A stretch of 54,833 nt of DNA from an uncultured Coriobacteriaceae bacterium (GTDB lineage Bacteria; Actinomycetota; Coriobacteriia; Coriobacteriales; Atopobiaceae). Under the pieces are notes generated by a model. That model searched no databases and was not told the DNA's origin. It saw only the letters and a list, made by a program, of their open reading frames with translations. The stretch is taken from the NCBI GenBank assembly GCA_902788705.1, contig CADALE010000017.1, positions 1-54,833 of the forward strand. Direction: 5' to 3'. Numbering within the stretch: position 1 is the first letter of the stretch; each line of letters begins with the position of its first letter. The translations under genes were made by a program, and so were the position numbers. Of this stretch, positions 26,618 to 35,327 are shown in pieces.

Positions 26618-27194
26618 TGCCGTCCTCGCTCTCGATCTTGGGCTTGATGATGCCATAGCCACCGTTGCGACGGCGGTAGATGACGTTGATGAGCCCGGTC
26701 GTGGCGTTCTCGAACACATAGAAGCCATGGCCCAGCAGGTCGGTCTGGATGAGGGCCTCCTCCTCGGTCATGGGCACGAGGTCGATGTACTTCTCGCGCA
26801 CGAGCTGCTCGTCCTCGGGAACCTCCTCGATGAGGTCGGCCAGGTCGGACACGCTCATCTCGACCACCGGGCGCGGGGCGCGGGTACGACGGTCAAGCAC
26901 CTTGGTCTTGTACTTGCGGATCTGGCGGGAAACCTTGCCAGCGGCGTCGTCGATGGCCTCCATGATGTCCTCGGCAGACGAGGTGACGCGCACGACGCGG
27001 TCACGAACGTACACCGTGACCTCGCACGTCTTGCGGTCGGGGTTGGAGGGATTCTTGTCAACGCGCAGCACCACATCCGCCGTCATCGGGTGGATGTCAA
27101 AGACCTTGAGGGCACCGCCGATCTTGTCCTCCACGCGCTCGCGCATGGCGTCGGTAACGCTTATCTTGCGCCCCGAGATCTTGATATCGGCCAT
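26610..27194 (-). CDS. hpf: ribosome hibernation promoting factor, long form
   Basis: A 194-residue HPF/RaiA protein that dimerises 70S ribosomes into 100S particles in stationary phase. The N-terminal domain (MADIKISGRKISVTDAMRERV) is the S30AE fold that binds the decoding region. The C-terminal domain (EEALIQTDLLGHGFYVFENA...TGLINVIYRRRNGGYGIIKP) is the dimerisation module found only in long forms. GGAGG lies six bases before the ATG at 27192-27194. The stop codon overlaps the proposed DegV start. Confidence 0.95.
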   Translation of the reverse strand: MADIKISGRKISVTDAMRERVEDKIGGALKVFDIHPMTADVVLRVDKNPSNPDRKTCEVTVYVRDRVVRVTSSAEDIMEAIDDAAGKVSRQIRKYKTKVLDRRTRAPRPVVEMSVSDLADLIEEVPEDEQLVREKYIDLVPMTEEEALIQTDLLGHGFYVFENATTGLINVIYRRRNGGYGIIKPKIESEDGIA

Positions 27195-27365
27195 ATTTGC
27201 CTCCATTCTCGCGTCCTCGCGTTCAGGGAACGCCTTACTAACAATTCTGATACCACCAGCCATGCAATTGAGAGACTCTCATCGGTGGGAAGGGGTGCCC
27301 ACGTCGTAGACGGCAAGGCGCACCGTTCGCCGAATTGCTGATGGGCTTTAGGTGGCGGGCGGTGG

Positions 27366-28400
27366 CTAGTACGGCGTGGCGGCGTTGGCGCCGGCGGTAG
27401 AGCCATCCTGCGGGTCGCCCTCCTGGCCCTCCGCGACCACGACCTCGGGCATAGGCACGTTCTGCACCATGTGGTCAACCGAGATGGACTCGAAGCCGCC
27501 AACCCAGTTGGCACGCACGATGTCCATCACGCCGTTGCCCTGGATGGTGGCAAGGGCCTCCTCGACGGCGCCCTGCAGCGTAGCGTTGCTGGGCAGGGTT
27601 GCCACGCCGATGGGCGTAGGGGCATTAAGCGAGCCGGCAAACGAGACGCCGTCGTACACGGAGGCAAGGTAGGCGCCCGAGTACGCATCGCACAGGACAT
27701 AGTCCACCGAACCCGAGGCAAGTGCCTCGAACGCCTCGTTGAGGTTGGAGAACGTGACCTGCGTCATGGAGAGGGCCGTCGCGTTGAGGACGCCCTGCGA
27801 CACCGAGCCGTCCTGGACGGCCACGGTGCGGCCGTTCAGCTGGTCGACCGTGGCCACCTCGTCGGCACCCATGTGGAAGAACGCGGCGGCGTTCTCGCAG
27901 TAGCCACCGCTTACGGTAGAGGTGGACACGTCCTCGGACGAGACGCCCATCACCACGTCGCACTGGCCGTCGGAGAGGGCCTGGTCGGCATCCAGGACGG
28001 AGACGAAGCGCACGCGCAGACCAAGCTCGTTAGCAAGGGCCGATGCCACGTCGATGTCGATGCCGCTTACCGTGGCGTCGTTGCCCTCGATGAGCATCGG
28101 GGCCGTGGTGGACGACATGACGCCCACCGTAAGGTAGCCGTCCTCCACCAGGTCGTCTGCCGTGAGGGTGGCCGGCGTGGCGGCAAGCGCCTCGTCACAG
28201 GCCTCCTCCACCGACGTGCCCCCAAGGAGGCCGGCCAGGGGGTTGGGGATGCCCGACAGGTCGGGCATCTCGAAGGGCAGCTCGGGCAGCTGCGGAAGTT
28301 CGAAGGGCAGGTTGGAGCAGCCCGTAAGGGCAATCGTGCAGGCCATGGCCACCGCGATGCCGCGGATGCCCAGGCCCCTCGTCGTCTTGCTTGACCTCAT
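27366..28400 (-). CDS. extracellular solute-binding lipoprotein, family 3
   Basis: A 344-residue amino-acid-type ABC receptor. The signal peptide ends in LTGC with the lipidated cysteine at about residue 28. A Leu/Pro/Glu/Phe-rich linker (LPFELPQLPELPFEMPDL) follows, then the SBP_bac_3 fold (GYLTVGVMSS; GIDIDVASALANELGLRV; ALSDGQCDVVMG; VAVQDGSVSQGVL). No permease or ATPase gene adjoins it, so the transporter partner is elsewhere or the protein is an orphan receptor. The ATG at 28398-28400 has GAGG upstream. Confidence 0.88.
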   Translation of the reverse strand: MRSSKTTRGLGIRGIAVAMACTIALTGCSNLPFELPQLPELPFEMPDLSGIPNPLAGLLGGTSVEEACDEALAATPATLTADDLVEDGYLTVGVMSSTTAPMLIEGNDATVSGIDIDVASALANELGLRVRFVSVLDADQALSDGQCDVVMGVSSEDVSTSTVSGGYCENAAAFFHMGADEVATVDQLNGRTVAVQDGSVSQGVLNATALSMTQVTFSNLNEAFEALASGSVDYVLCDAYSGAYLASVYDGVSFAGSLNAPTPIGVATLPSNATLQGAVEEALATIQGNGVMDIVRANWVGGFESISVDHMVQNVPMPEVVVAEGQEGDPQDGSTAGANAATPY

Positions 28401-28814
28401 GCGCAGGTCCTCGTCTCTCTCGCTCCTGTAGTGAACGCGCGCGGAGCGCACGGTTGTCTCGCCCCAGCTGACCTGGTCTTTGACCCCACACTCGCGCACT
28501 GGGACGTTTGCTCGGGAACCGCGGCCCCCTCACTACTGGCCCTCTCGCCCGCGAGGCCGGATGCCTCTCGTCTAACGGGCGGTGCGACTTACCTCTAGGA
28601 CGAGCCATGATCGCCGGGGCGCGCACGCCCCTGGCTTACGTGGATCCCTTTGGCCTCGTCTGCCTTGGACTAGGGCACGCATGCCCGCAACCACAGACCT
28701 GGGTAGAGACATGGTTTAGTATACCCCGCACGACATTTAAGGACGAAAAACATGTCGCATGCACACAGGTTGTGTCACATGGGGCCGCATAGGGCCGTGG
28801 ACTTGCGCGCGACC
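28401..28814. other. intergenic region with a candidate distant promoter
   Basis: No credible gene is seen in these 414 bases. On the minus strand a -10-like TATACT lies at 28718-28723, about 320 bases before the solute-binding protein start, without a convincing -35; if used, the transcript would have a long GC-rich leader. Small hairpins can form (GGGGC-GCGCAC-GCCCC at 28616-28631; GGGCA-CGCA-TGCCC near 28673). I found no match to 6S, SRP, tmRNA or RNase P landmarks. Confidence 0.4.
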
Positions 28815-29609
28815 CTAGCCCGTCACGCGAGCGAACGCGCATGCGGTGACCGACGCCGCCCCGGCGTCCAGCAGCGCCTGCGTGCAGGCGCCCAGCGACG
28901 CCCCGGTGGTGATGACGTCGTCCACCAGCAGCAGGTTGAGGCCGCTTACGTCACGCGCCACGGAAACCGTGCCCCATACGTTTCGCGCCCGCTCCTTCCG
29001 GCCAAGGACGCGCTGGTCACGACCCTGTCTGCGCACCAGGGCATCGTGCAGGGCAAGGCCCAGCTGCCCACACAGCTCCCGCGCCACCAGCTCCATGTGG
29101 TCAAACCCGCGCCGGGCGAACGCCGCTGCCGTGGCCGGTACGAAGCAGAGGGCGTCGGTACGCGAGGGATCGAAGCGCGGCAAGCCGTCAGAGGCATCCC
29201 AGGCCGAAGCCTCGTCAAGCGACGTGGCAATGGCGGCAGCCATGAGCGGGGCCAGCCTCAGCTCGTGGGCATCCTTGAGCCCGGTGACGATGGCCGCAGG
29301 CGTCCCCCGGTAGGACATGCTGCAGACAACTGAGCGCATGGGCCAGCGCTCGCGGGGCCCGTCCTGCGGCGGGACGGCGCCCGTGGCCTGATCGCGCTGG
29401 CGCGAGCGGCCGCACTCCGTGCAGGTGAGCCAGCCGAAGGGCGCCCCGCAGACGGGGCAGGCCCAGCGCTGCGCTATCCAGGGAAGCGTGGCGCGGCACT
29501 CGTCGCACAGCAGCTGGTCGGGAAGGTCGCAGCCGATGCAGCGGGTAGGCCACAGCAGCTCGGCATAGGTTGACCCGATGCCCGCGAGCGCCGTCCGAAG
29601 CGTCCTCAC
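28815..29609 (-). CDS. ComF-family phosphoribosyltransferase-like protein
   Basis: A 264-residue protein with an N-terminal zinc-ribbon region (CIGC, CDEC, CPVCG, CTECG pairs) and a C-terminal type I phosphoribosyltransferase fold. The PRPP-binding motif is LLLVDDVITTGAS. ComF/GntX proteins take part in DNA uptake in competent bacteria. FARRGFDHMELVARELC is the usual family segment. The GTG start at 29607-29609 overlaps the TatD stop as GTGA, so translation is coupled. No other competence gene is nearby. Confidence 0.88.
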   Translation of the reverse strand: MRTLRTALAGIGSTYAELLWPTRCIGCDLPDQLLCDECRATLPWIAQRWACPVCGAPFGWLTCTECGRSRQRDQATGAVPPQDGPRERWPMRSVVCSMSYRGTPAAIVTGLKDAHELRLAPLMAAAIATSLDEASAWDASDGLPRFDPSRTDALCFVPATAAAFARRGFDHMELVARELCGQLGLALHDALVRRQGRDQRVLGRKERARNVWGTVSVARDVSGLNLLLVDDVITTGASLGACTQALLDAGAASVTACAFARVTG

Positions 29610-30676
29610 GGGCGCGCGATCAGGCGGCAGGCGTTGTCCCACAGGGTCCGATAGGTGTCTGACGGCAGGCCCACGCCCACCTCGGCACGGACGTCCGCCA
29701 GGCAGGCGGCCGTGAAGGCAACCATCGCAGGCTCGCACTCGCATCCCCGAAGGGGAACCGGCGCCATGTAGGGACTGTCCGTCTCGCTTAGGATGCGCTG
29801 TGCGGGACAGGCTGCCACCGCCTCACGGATGCCGGACGAGCGTGGGAAGGTGGCTGCCCCGCCAAAGGCGACGTAGCACCCAAGCTGCGCGAACGGCTCC
29901 ATCACCTGCGCGTCGGAGGTATAGCAGTGCAGGTCGCAGCCACGGGTGGGCACGCCCTCCTCGCGCAGCACCTGCAGGGCGAGGTCGTGTCCGGTGGTGT
30001 GCACGCCGTCCTCCTCGTCGCGCAGGTGCAGCTCGACGGGAAGGCCTCGCATGTGGGCCATGCGCAGCTGCTCGCGAAACGCATCCACCTGCACCTGCTC
30101 CCCCAGTCTGCTGTAGGGTCCGAAGTCAAGGCCGATCTCGCCCACGCCCACGCAGCGCGGGCTTGCAAGGAGGGTGTCCAGCGCCTCGTGGGAAGCCTGG
30201 GCAAACGCCTCTTCCCCACGGCCATCGTCGCGGGAGCCGCCATCGGGCTCCTCACGGCCAAGGAACGCGGCCGCGCCATACGGATGCGTGCCGCCGATCA
30301 CCCACACGTTGTCCACGAGGGCAGGCACGTGATCGTATCCGGGGAAGGTCGGGGGCACGACGCCTCGCTGGGCCGCCAGCTCGAGCAGCTGGGCCGCGCG
30401 CGCCACCACCTCGTCAATCCAGGCCAGGGCCGCAGGGGCGTCGTGCGCGTCGTCGGTGGGGTCCAGCGGCACCACCAGCATACGCACGCCCACAAGCGCC
30501 GCACGGGCAAGCGCAACCGCCGGGTCGTGCCGCCTGAAGTGCGTAAGATGCCCATGCGTGTCGGCCAAGGGCGCAAGCGGCGCTGGCACCTGCACGGGAC
30601 GGCCCTTCTTGTCATGGAAGAGCGCCCCGTCGGCACCGAGCAGCTCGTCGAGGGCCACACCCGCATCCCATGCCAT
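29606..30676 (-). CDS. TatD-family metal-dependent hydrolase (DNase-like)
   Basis: About 356 residues. Metal ligands are visible in LADTHGHL near the N-terminus, GEIGLDFG, PVELHLRD, DLHCYTSD and SETDSPY, the standard TatD order. These enzymes have 3'-5' exonuclease activity. An insertion before GGTHPYGA and a roughly 40-residue N-terminal extension before the barrel make it longer than E. coli TatD. I favour the ATG at 30674-30676 because GGTGGGGTGG lies upstream; an ATG at 30701-30703 is the alternative. Coupled to comF downstream. Confidence 0.87.
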   Translation of the reverse strand: MAWDAGVALDELLGADGALFHDKKGRPVQVPAPLAPLADTHGHLTHFRRHDPAVALARAALVGVRMLVVPLDPTDDAHDAPAALAWIDEVVARAAQLLELAAQRGVVPPTFPGYDHVPALVDNVWVIGGTHPYGAAAFLGREEPDGGSRDDGRGEEAFAQASHEALDTLLASPRCVGVGEIGLDFGPYSRLGEQVQVDAFREQLRMAHMRGLPVELHLRDEEDGVHTTGHDLALQVLREEGVPTRGCDLHCYTSDAQVMEPFAQLGCYVAFGGAATFPRSSGIREAVAACPAQRILSETDSPYMAPVPLRGCECEPAMVAFTAACLADVRAEVGVGLPSDTYRTLWDNACRLIARP

Positions 30677-30820
30677 GAGCACCACCCCACCATCCGCATG
30701 CATCTGGCAAACGCCGGGCCATGGCGCCCGACTTCGCCACCCCGTCGTCTCGAGGTAGGGGGATTCTAGCGCGAGCCAAGGGGCCACTTCAAGCCGCCGC
30801 AGGCCATGTGGGAAAAGTCG

Positions 30821-30856
30821 TGTCGCGTTTTGCTACCACGGTAGCGACTTGCGACA
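30821..30856. repeat. 36-base palindromic element, copy 1
   Basis: TGTCGC and GCGACA outer arms and GCTACC-AC-GGTAGC inner arms flank a diverged middle in the left arm. The right 19 bases are identical to the element at 48994-49029. Lies between tatD and rsmA. Confidence 0.7.
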
Positions 30857-30908
30857 GTATCGCAGCACAAGCCATGGCGCCGTGGCCGCCGGCCTCACAG
30901 GGCCGAGC

Positions 30909-31760
30909 TCACCTGCCGGCTAGGGAGCCATCCAGCTCGCACGCAAGGCGGACAAAGTCATCCGGCGCGAGGGTCTCGGCACGCGCGGTGGGTGCAATGC
31001 CGCAGGCCGCGAAGGCAGAGTCGAGCGCAGCCTTGTCGTATCCCGACGCCGACATGGAGTTGCGGATGGTCTTGCGGCGCTGCGCGAAGGCAGCGTCGAT
31101 GACGGGAGCCACGGCCATGGCCACGCCAGCGTCAACGAGCGGGGCACGCTCGATGCGCACCACGGCCGAATTCACGTGCGGCGGCGGCATGAAGTTTCCG
31201 GGTGCCACCTCGAAGCGGCCGGTCACGCGCCCAAAGAGCGCGAGCTTGGCCGTATAGGCACCGTAGGCCTTGGTGCCCGGGCGGGCTGCGATGCGGTCGG
31301 CCACCTCGGCCTGGACCATAACGATGGCGCGCTGCACCGAGGGCATCTCCTCGAACACCTTCAGGATGAGCGTTGCGGCCACCTGGTACGGGAGGTTGGC
31401 CACGAAGGCGGTAGGCGCGGCGCATTCGGGCAGACCGTCGGGCAGCACCTTGAGGGCATCGCCCAGCACGAGCGTGAAGTCGCCGTCTGCGCAGGTCTCG
31501 GCCAGCACGGGCTCCAGCGTGGTGTCAGCCTCGACGGCCACCACGCGACCGCCGGCGCCGAGCAGCCCCACCGAGAGCGTACCGATGCCGGGCCCCACCT
31601 CAAGCACGCACTCCCCCGGCTGGACGGAGGCCAGTGCCAGGATCTTCTCGATGACGGCGTCGTTCACCAAAAAGTTCTGCCCCAGGCGGTGCTTGAGCAG
31701 AAGCCCGTGCCGCTCAAGGGCGGCACGGGTCTCGGTCGGGTTGGCAAGATACGATGCCAC
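30909..31760 (-). CDS. rsmA: 16S rRNA dimethyladenosine transferase
   Basis: KsgA/RsmA dimethylates two adjacent adenosines near the 3' end of 16S rRNA during small-subunit maturation. The 283 residues include LGQNFLVNDAVI, the SAM motif VLEVGPGIGTLS, the acidic VVAVEAD, the catalytic NLPY and FMPPPHVNSAVVRI. The start is a GTG at 31758-31760, only six bases after the metG stop, so it is likely co-transcribed and coupled with metG. Loss of this enzyme gives kasugamycin resistance in other bacteria. Confidence 0.95.
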   Translation of the reverse strand: MASYLANPTETRAALERHGLLLKHRLGQNFLVNDAVIEKILALASVQPGECVLEVGPGIGTLSVGLLGAGGRVVAVEADTTLEPVLAETCADGDFTLVLGDALKVLPDGLPECAAPTAFVANLPYQVAATLILKVFEEMPSVQRAIVMVQAEVADRIAARPGTKAYGAYTAKLALFGRVTGRFEVAPGNFMPPPHVNSAVVRIERAPLVDAGVAMAVAPVIDAAFAQRRKTIRNSMSASGYDKAALDSAFAACGIAPTARAETLAPDDFVRLACELDGSLAGR

Positions 31761-31766
31761 GTGAGT

Positions 31767-33365
31767 CTACTTGCTGCCGAGGCGCGGGAAGAGCGCGTCG
31801 CCCTTGGTCACCTCGACGCCACCCTTCAGGCCGCCCCATGCGCAGGCAGCCGCGAGGTCGCGGGTGTCAGCCTCGCCCTCAAGCGACATGCGGCGCAGCA
31901 CCTCGGCGCTAGTGGAGGGCATGAACGGCGACAGCAGGTGCGCGCAGATGCGGATGGTCTCCAGCAGGTTGGCGATGATCGCGGTGAGCTCGTCGGCACG
32001 TGCCGGGTCCTTGGCCACGGCCCAGGGCATGGAGTCCTCGATGTAGTGGTTGGCGGCGTGCACAAGCTCCATGATCTCGTCCTTGGCAGCCACGTAGGCG
32101 ATGCGGTCCATGTGCGCGGCATAGCGCTCGACGATGCCCTCGGCGATGTCCTTGAGCGGGTTGGCGGCGTCTGCCCAGCCGTCGGCCAGCGTAGGCGTCT
32201 TGCCGTCAAAGTACTTGGCGCTCATGTTGAGCGAGCGCGACACGAGGTTGCCCCAGCTGTTGGCCAGGTCGGCATTGTAGACCTGCTCCATGCGGCCGTA
32301 GGAGATGCCGCCGTCCTCGCCGGGAACGCAGTCGGTCATGAAGTAGTAGCGGTAGCCCTCGACGCCAAGCAGGTCGATGACGTCCTGCGGCGCGATGGCG
32401 TTGCCCAGCGACTTGCTCATCTTGCGGGTCTGGCCGGTCGCGTCGTCGCGGACCATGAGGAAGCCGTGCGCGAAGACGTGCTCGGGCAGGGCATCGCCGA
32501 TGGCCATGAGCATGGCGGGCCAGATGACGCAGTGGAAGCGGATGATGTCCTTGCCCACCACATGGAACTGCGCGGGCCAGCGGCGCGCGTACTCGTCGGC
32601 CATGTCGGGATTGCCGAAGCCCACCGCGGTGGCATAGTTGAGCAGCGCGTCGAACCACACGTAGGTGACGTGCTTGTCGTCGAATGGCACGGGGATGCCC
32701 CAGTCGAAGCTGGTGCGGCTGACCGAGATGTCCTTGAGGCCGCTCTCGACAAAGGTGCGGACCTCCCTCATGCGGAAGTCGGGCATGACGAAGTCGGGGT
32801 GCTCGTCATAAAGGGCGAGGAGCTTGTCCTGGAAGGCGGACAGCTTGAAGAACCAGGACTCCTCCTTGACGCGCTCCAGCGGACGGCCGCAGTCGGGGCA
32901 GAGGTGCTGGCCCTCGGTATGGCGCTCCTCGTCGGCCTTGGCCACCTGGGTCTCGGTGAAGTAGGTCTCCTCGGGGACACAGTACCAGCCGTCGTAGCTG
33001 TCCTTGTAGATGTAGCCGGCGTCCTTCATGCGGTTCCACAGCTCGGTGACCGCAGCAATCTGGCGCGGCTCGGTGGTGCGGATGAAGTCGTCGTTGGAGA
33101 TCTCGAGCGTGTGCCAGATGTCGTGGAAGGCGGGAGCGAGGGAGTCGCACCAGGCCTGCGGGGTCATGTCATGCTCTTCGGCGGTGCGCTGGACCTTCTC
33201 GCCGTGCTCGTCAAGGCCGGTGAGGAACTTGACGTCGTAACCCATGGCGCGCTTGTAGCGGGCCATGACGTCGCACAGGATGGTGCAGTAGGCGGTGCCG
33301 AGGTGAGGCGCGGCGTTGACGTAGTAGATGGGGGTGGTGATGTAGAAGCTTGGCTTGTCGGCCAT
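31767..33365 (-). CDS. metG: methionine-tRNA ligase, short form
   Basis: Class I synthetase of 532 residues. ITTPIYYVNAAPHLGTAY holds the HIGH-equivalent (HLGT), KMSKSLGN is the KMSKS loop, and the connective-peptide zinc knuckle has a single CPDC pair. The anticodon-binding helical bundle follows. The C-terminal tRNA-binding (EMAP/Trbp111-like) domain found in about 650-residue versions is absent. The ATG at 33363-33365 has AGGAGG upstream. A -10-like TACAAT on the minus strand lies about 40 bases before the start. metG is the first gene of a run with rsmA. Confidence 0.96.
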   Translation of the reverse strand: MADKPSFYITTPIYYVNAAPHLGTAYCTILCDVMARYKRAMGYDVKFLTGLDEHGEKVQRTAEEHDMTPQAWCDSLAPAFHDIWHTLEISNDDFIRTTEPRQIAAVTELWNRMKDAGYIYKDSYDGWYCVPEETYFTETQVAKADEERHTEGQHLCPDCGRPLERVKEESWFFKLSAFQDKLLALYDEHPDFVMPDFRMREVRTFVESGLKDISVSRTSFDWGIPVPFDDKHVTYVWFDALLNYATAVGFGNPDMADEYARRWPAQFHVVGKDIIRFHCVIWPAMLMAIGDALPEHVFAHGFLMVRDDATGQTRKMSKSLGNAIAPQDVIDLLGVEGYRYYFMTDCVPGEDGGISYGRMEQVYNADLANSWGNLVSRSLNMSAKYFDGKTPTLADGWADAANPLKDIAEGIVERYAAHMDRIAYVAAKDEIMELVHAANHYIEDSMPWAVAKDPARADELTAIIANLLETIRICAHLLSPFMPSTSAEVLRRMSLEGEADTRDLAAACAWGGLKGGVEVTKGDALFPRLGSK

Positions 33366-33450
33366 GGTTCCTCCTGATGACGAAGGCTGATGCAACTTTT
33401 CTATTGTAGCGCTCCCACGAGAGCCCGTTGGGACAGATTCGAATCCCATG

Positions 33451-33487
33451 ATGACCCAAGCATCCCCGCGCGGGACGCTTGGGTCAT
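33451..33487. repeat. strong intergenic hairpin
   Basis: ATGACCCAAGC / GCTTGGGTCAT are perfect eleven-base arms, extended after one mismatch by TCCC/GGGA around CGCGC. It lies between the metG start and the ATPase stop. A further CGCTTGGGTGACC follows 10 bases later as a partial direct repeat. It could be a terminator or a REP-like unit. Confidence 0.6.
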
Positions 33488-33548
33488 GAGATGCCGCTTG
33501 GGTGACCTGCCGCCGAGGGCTACTCCCGATGGCAGCCCAAGATGGTGC

Positions 33549-33642
33549 GGCCGGACAGTGGGGACGTAGCACTTTGTCCGGGCTCTTGCTAAGCGGGCAA
33601 TGAGTGAGCCCGGACAAAGTGCTACGTCCCCACTGTCCGGCC
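33549..33642. repeat. inverted pair of REP-like elements (BIME-like)
   Basis: Perfect 37-base arms (33549-33585 and 33606-33642) flank a 20-base loop. Each arm is itself an imperfect palindrome, with CCGGACA and TGTCCGG at its ends around a GGGGACGTAGCACT-type core. The 3' end lies 11 bases from the stop of the ATPase gene. The core is shared with 18148-18180, and TACGTCCCCA with 4131-4227. Confidence 0.85.
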
Positions 33643-33652
33643 CGACACCGCG

Positions 33653-35221
33653 TTACTTGAGGGTGCCGAAGAGGCCGCGGGCGATGCGCTTGCCGGTGCG
33701 CTTGCCAAAGACGGGTGACAGCAGCGTACCCACCGCCTCGGTGGCCAGACGCTCGCGCTGCCTGCGCTTCTGCTCCTCCTCCCGCGCCTTCGCGCGGGTC
33801 TCGGCCGCCGCCTGGCGCTCGGCCTCGCGCGCCTGGCGCGCGGCCTCCTTGGCCTGCTGGGCCTCAAGCTCGGCACGCTCCTTCTCCAGCTGCTCGCGCT
33901 CGGCGGCAAGCCGCGCCTCCTCGGCGGCGGCAGCGTTCTGCGCGGCAATCTGCTCGAAGGCCGACTCGCGGTCGACCGCCTCGCCATACTTGAGCATGAG
34001 GTTGGACTGCTCGAGGTACACGTCGGCCATGAGGTCTTCGGGCGCGGCGTTCATGCTGCACTGTGGGAACAGCACCTTGGCGCGCTCAACCACCGACGGG
34101 CGCCCCTCGTCGTCAAGCAGCGACACCAGGGCCTCGCCCGTCCCCAGATCCTGCAGGGCCTCCACCGAGTCGAACGCCGGGTTGGCACGGAAGGATGCGG
34201 CGGCGGCCTTCACGGCCTTCTGCTCGGCCGGCGTGTAGGCGCGCAGGCCATGCTGCACGCGGTTGGACAGCTGCGCCAGCACCTCGCCGGGAATGTCGGA
34301 GGGACTTTGCGTGATGAAGTACACGCCCACGCCCTTGGAGCGAATCAGCTTCACCACCTGCACGATCTTGTCGGTGAGCGTCTTGGGCATGCCGTCAAAC
34401 AGCAGGTGAGCCTCGTCAAAGAAGAACACGAAGCGGGGCTTGTCGGGATCGCCCACCTCGGGAAGGCGCTCAAAGAGCGAGGTGAGCATCCACAGCAGGA
34501 ACATGGCATAGATCTGCGGCATGTTGATGAGCTTGGCCGCATTGAGGATGTTGACGTAGCCGCGCCCGTCGGGAGCGCAGGCAAACCAGTCGGACAGGTC
34601 AAGGTTGGGCTCGCCGAAGAAGATGTCGCCGCCCTCGTCCTCCACCGCCAACAGCGCGCGCAGTATGGCTCCCACCGAGGCAGACGACACCTTGCCGTAG
34701 GTGGTCTCGTACTCCTTGGCGTGGTCGGCAACGTAGGTGAGCATGGAGCGCAGGTCCTTGAGGTCGATGAGCAACATCTGCTGGTCGTCGGCCACGCGGA
34801 ACGCAAGGTTAAGCACGCCCTGCTGCACGTCGGTGAGGCCCAGCAGGCGCGACAGCAGCACGGGCCCCATGTCGGAGATGGTGATGCGCACGGGAAGGCC
34901 CTGGTCGCCCAGCATGTCCCACACGCGCATCGGTACGCCCTGGAAGGTAAAGGCGTCGCGGTCGATGCCAAAGAAGTCCATGCGCTTCTCGATGAAGCTG
35001 GTAAGCTGGCCCGATGCGGCCATGCCCGTCACGTCGCCCTTCACGTCGGCCATGAACACGGGCACGCCGGCTGCCGAGAAGCCCTCGGCCATCACCTTGA
35101 GTGTGACGGTCTTGCCCGTGCCGGATGCGCCGGCGATGATGCCATGGCGGTTTGCCTGGTTAAGCAGCAGGTAGCAGGGGTTGTCTCCCTGCGCAAGCCA
35201 AATCTTGTCCTCAAGAAGCAT
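33653..35221 (-). CDS. HerA-like ATPase of the DUF853 family
   Basis: A 522-residue P-loop ATPase resembling E. coli YjgR. Walker A is GASGTGKT (about residues 32-39) and Walker B is FVFFFDEAHLLF; FITQSPSDIP follows as a sensor-like segment. The core is the FtsK/HerA motor fold, but the cellular role of this family is not established. Residues from about 395 to 500 form a long charged coiled coil (EEARLAAEREQLEKERAELE), then a basic tail. ATAAGGAGG precedes the ATG. It is a single-gene unit with a REP-like pair immediately downstream. Confidence 0.88.
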   Translation of the reverse strand: MLLEDKIWLAQGDNPCYLLLNQANRHGIIAGASGTGKTVTLKVMAEGFSAAGVPVFMADVKGDVTGMAASGQLTSFIEKRMDFFGIDRDAFTFQGVPMRVWDMLGDQGLPVRITISDMGPVLLSRLLGLTDVQQGVLNLAFRVADDQQMLLIDLKDLRSMLTYVADHAKEYETTYGKVSSASVGAILRALLAVEDEGGDIFFGEPNLDLSDWFACAPDGRGYVNILNAAKLINMPQIYAMFLLWMLTSLFERLPEVGDPDKPRFVFFFDEAHLLFDGMPKTLTDKIVQVVKLIRSKGVGVYFITQSPSDIPGEVLAQLSNRVQHGLRAYTPAEQKAVKAAAASFRANPAFDSVEALQDLGTGEALVSLLDDEGRPSVVERAKVLFPQCSMNAAPEDLMADVYLEQSNLMLKYGEAVDRESAFEQIAAQNAAAAEEARLAAEREQLEKERAELEAQQAKEAARQAREAERQAAAETRAKAREEEQKRRQRERLATEAVGTLLSPVFGKRTGKRIARGLFGTLK

Positions 35222-35327
35222 GGTGCCTCCTTATCCGCGGCGTCCATGCTAAAAGGGTATCACGTGAAGCGGACAAAGAATGCAGGAATGCGCGGGCGAA
35301 GGGGGCGCGGAGCCTTAGGCCTTAGCC

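Noticed and set aside
28401..28814. A housekeeping RNA gene (6S, SRP, tmRNA or RNase P)
   Set aside because: The region is GC-rich and can form hairpins, but the conserved landmarks of these RNAs are absent.
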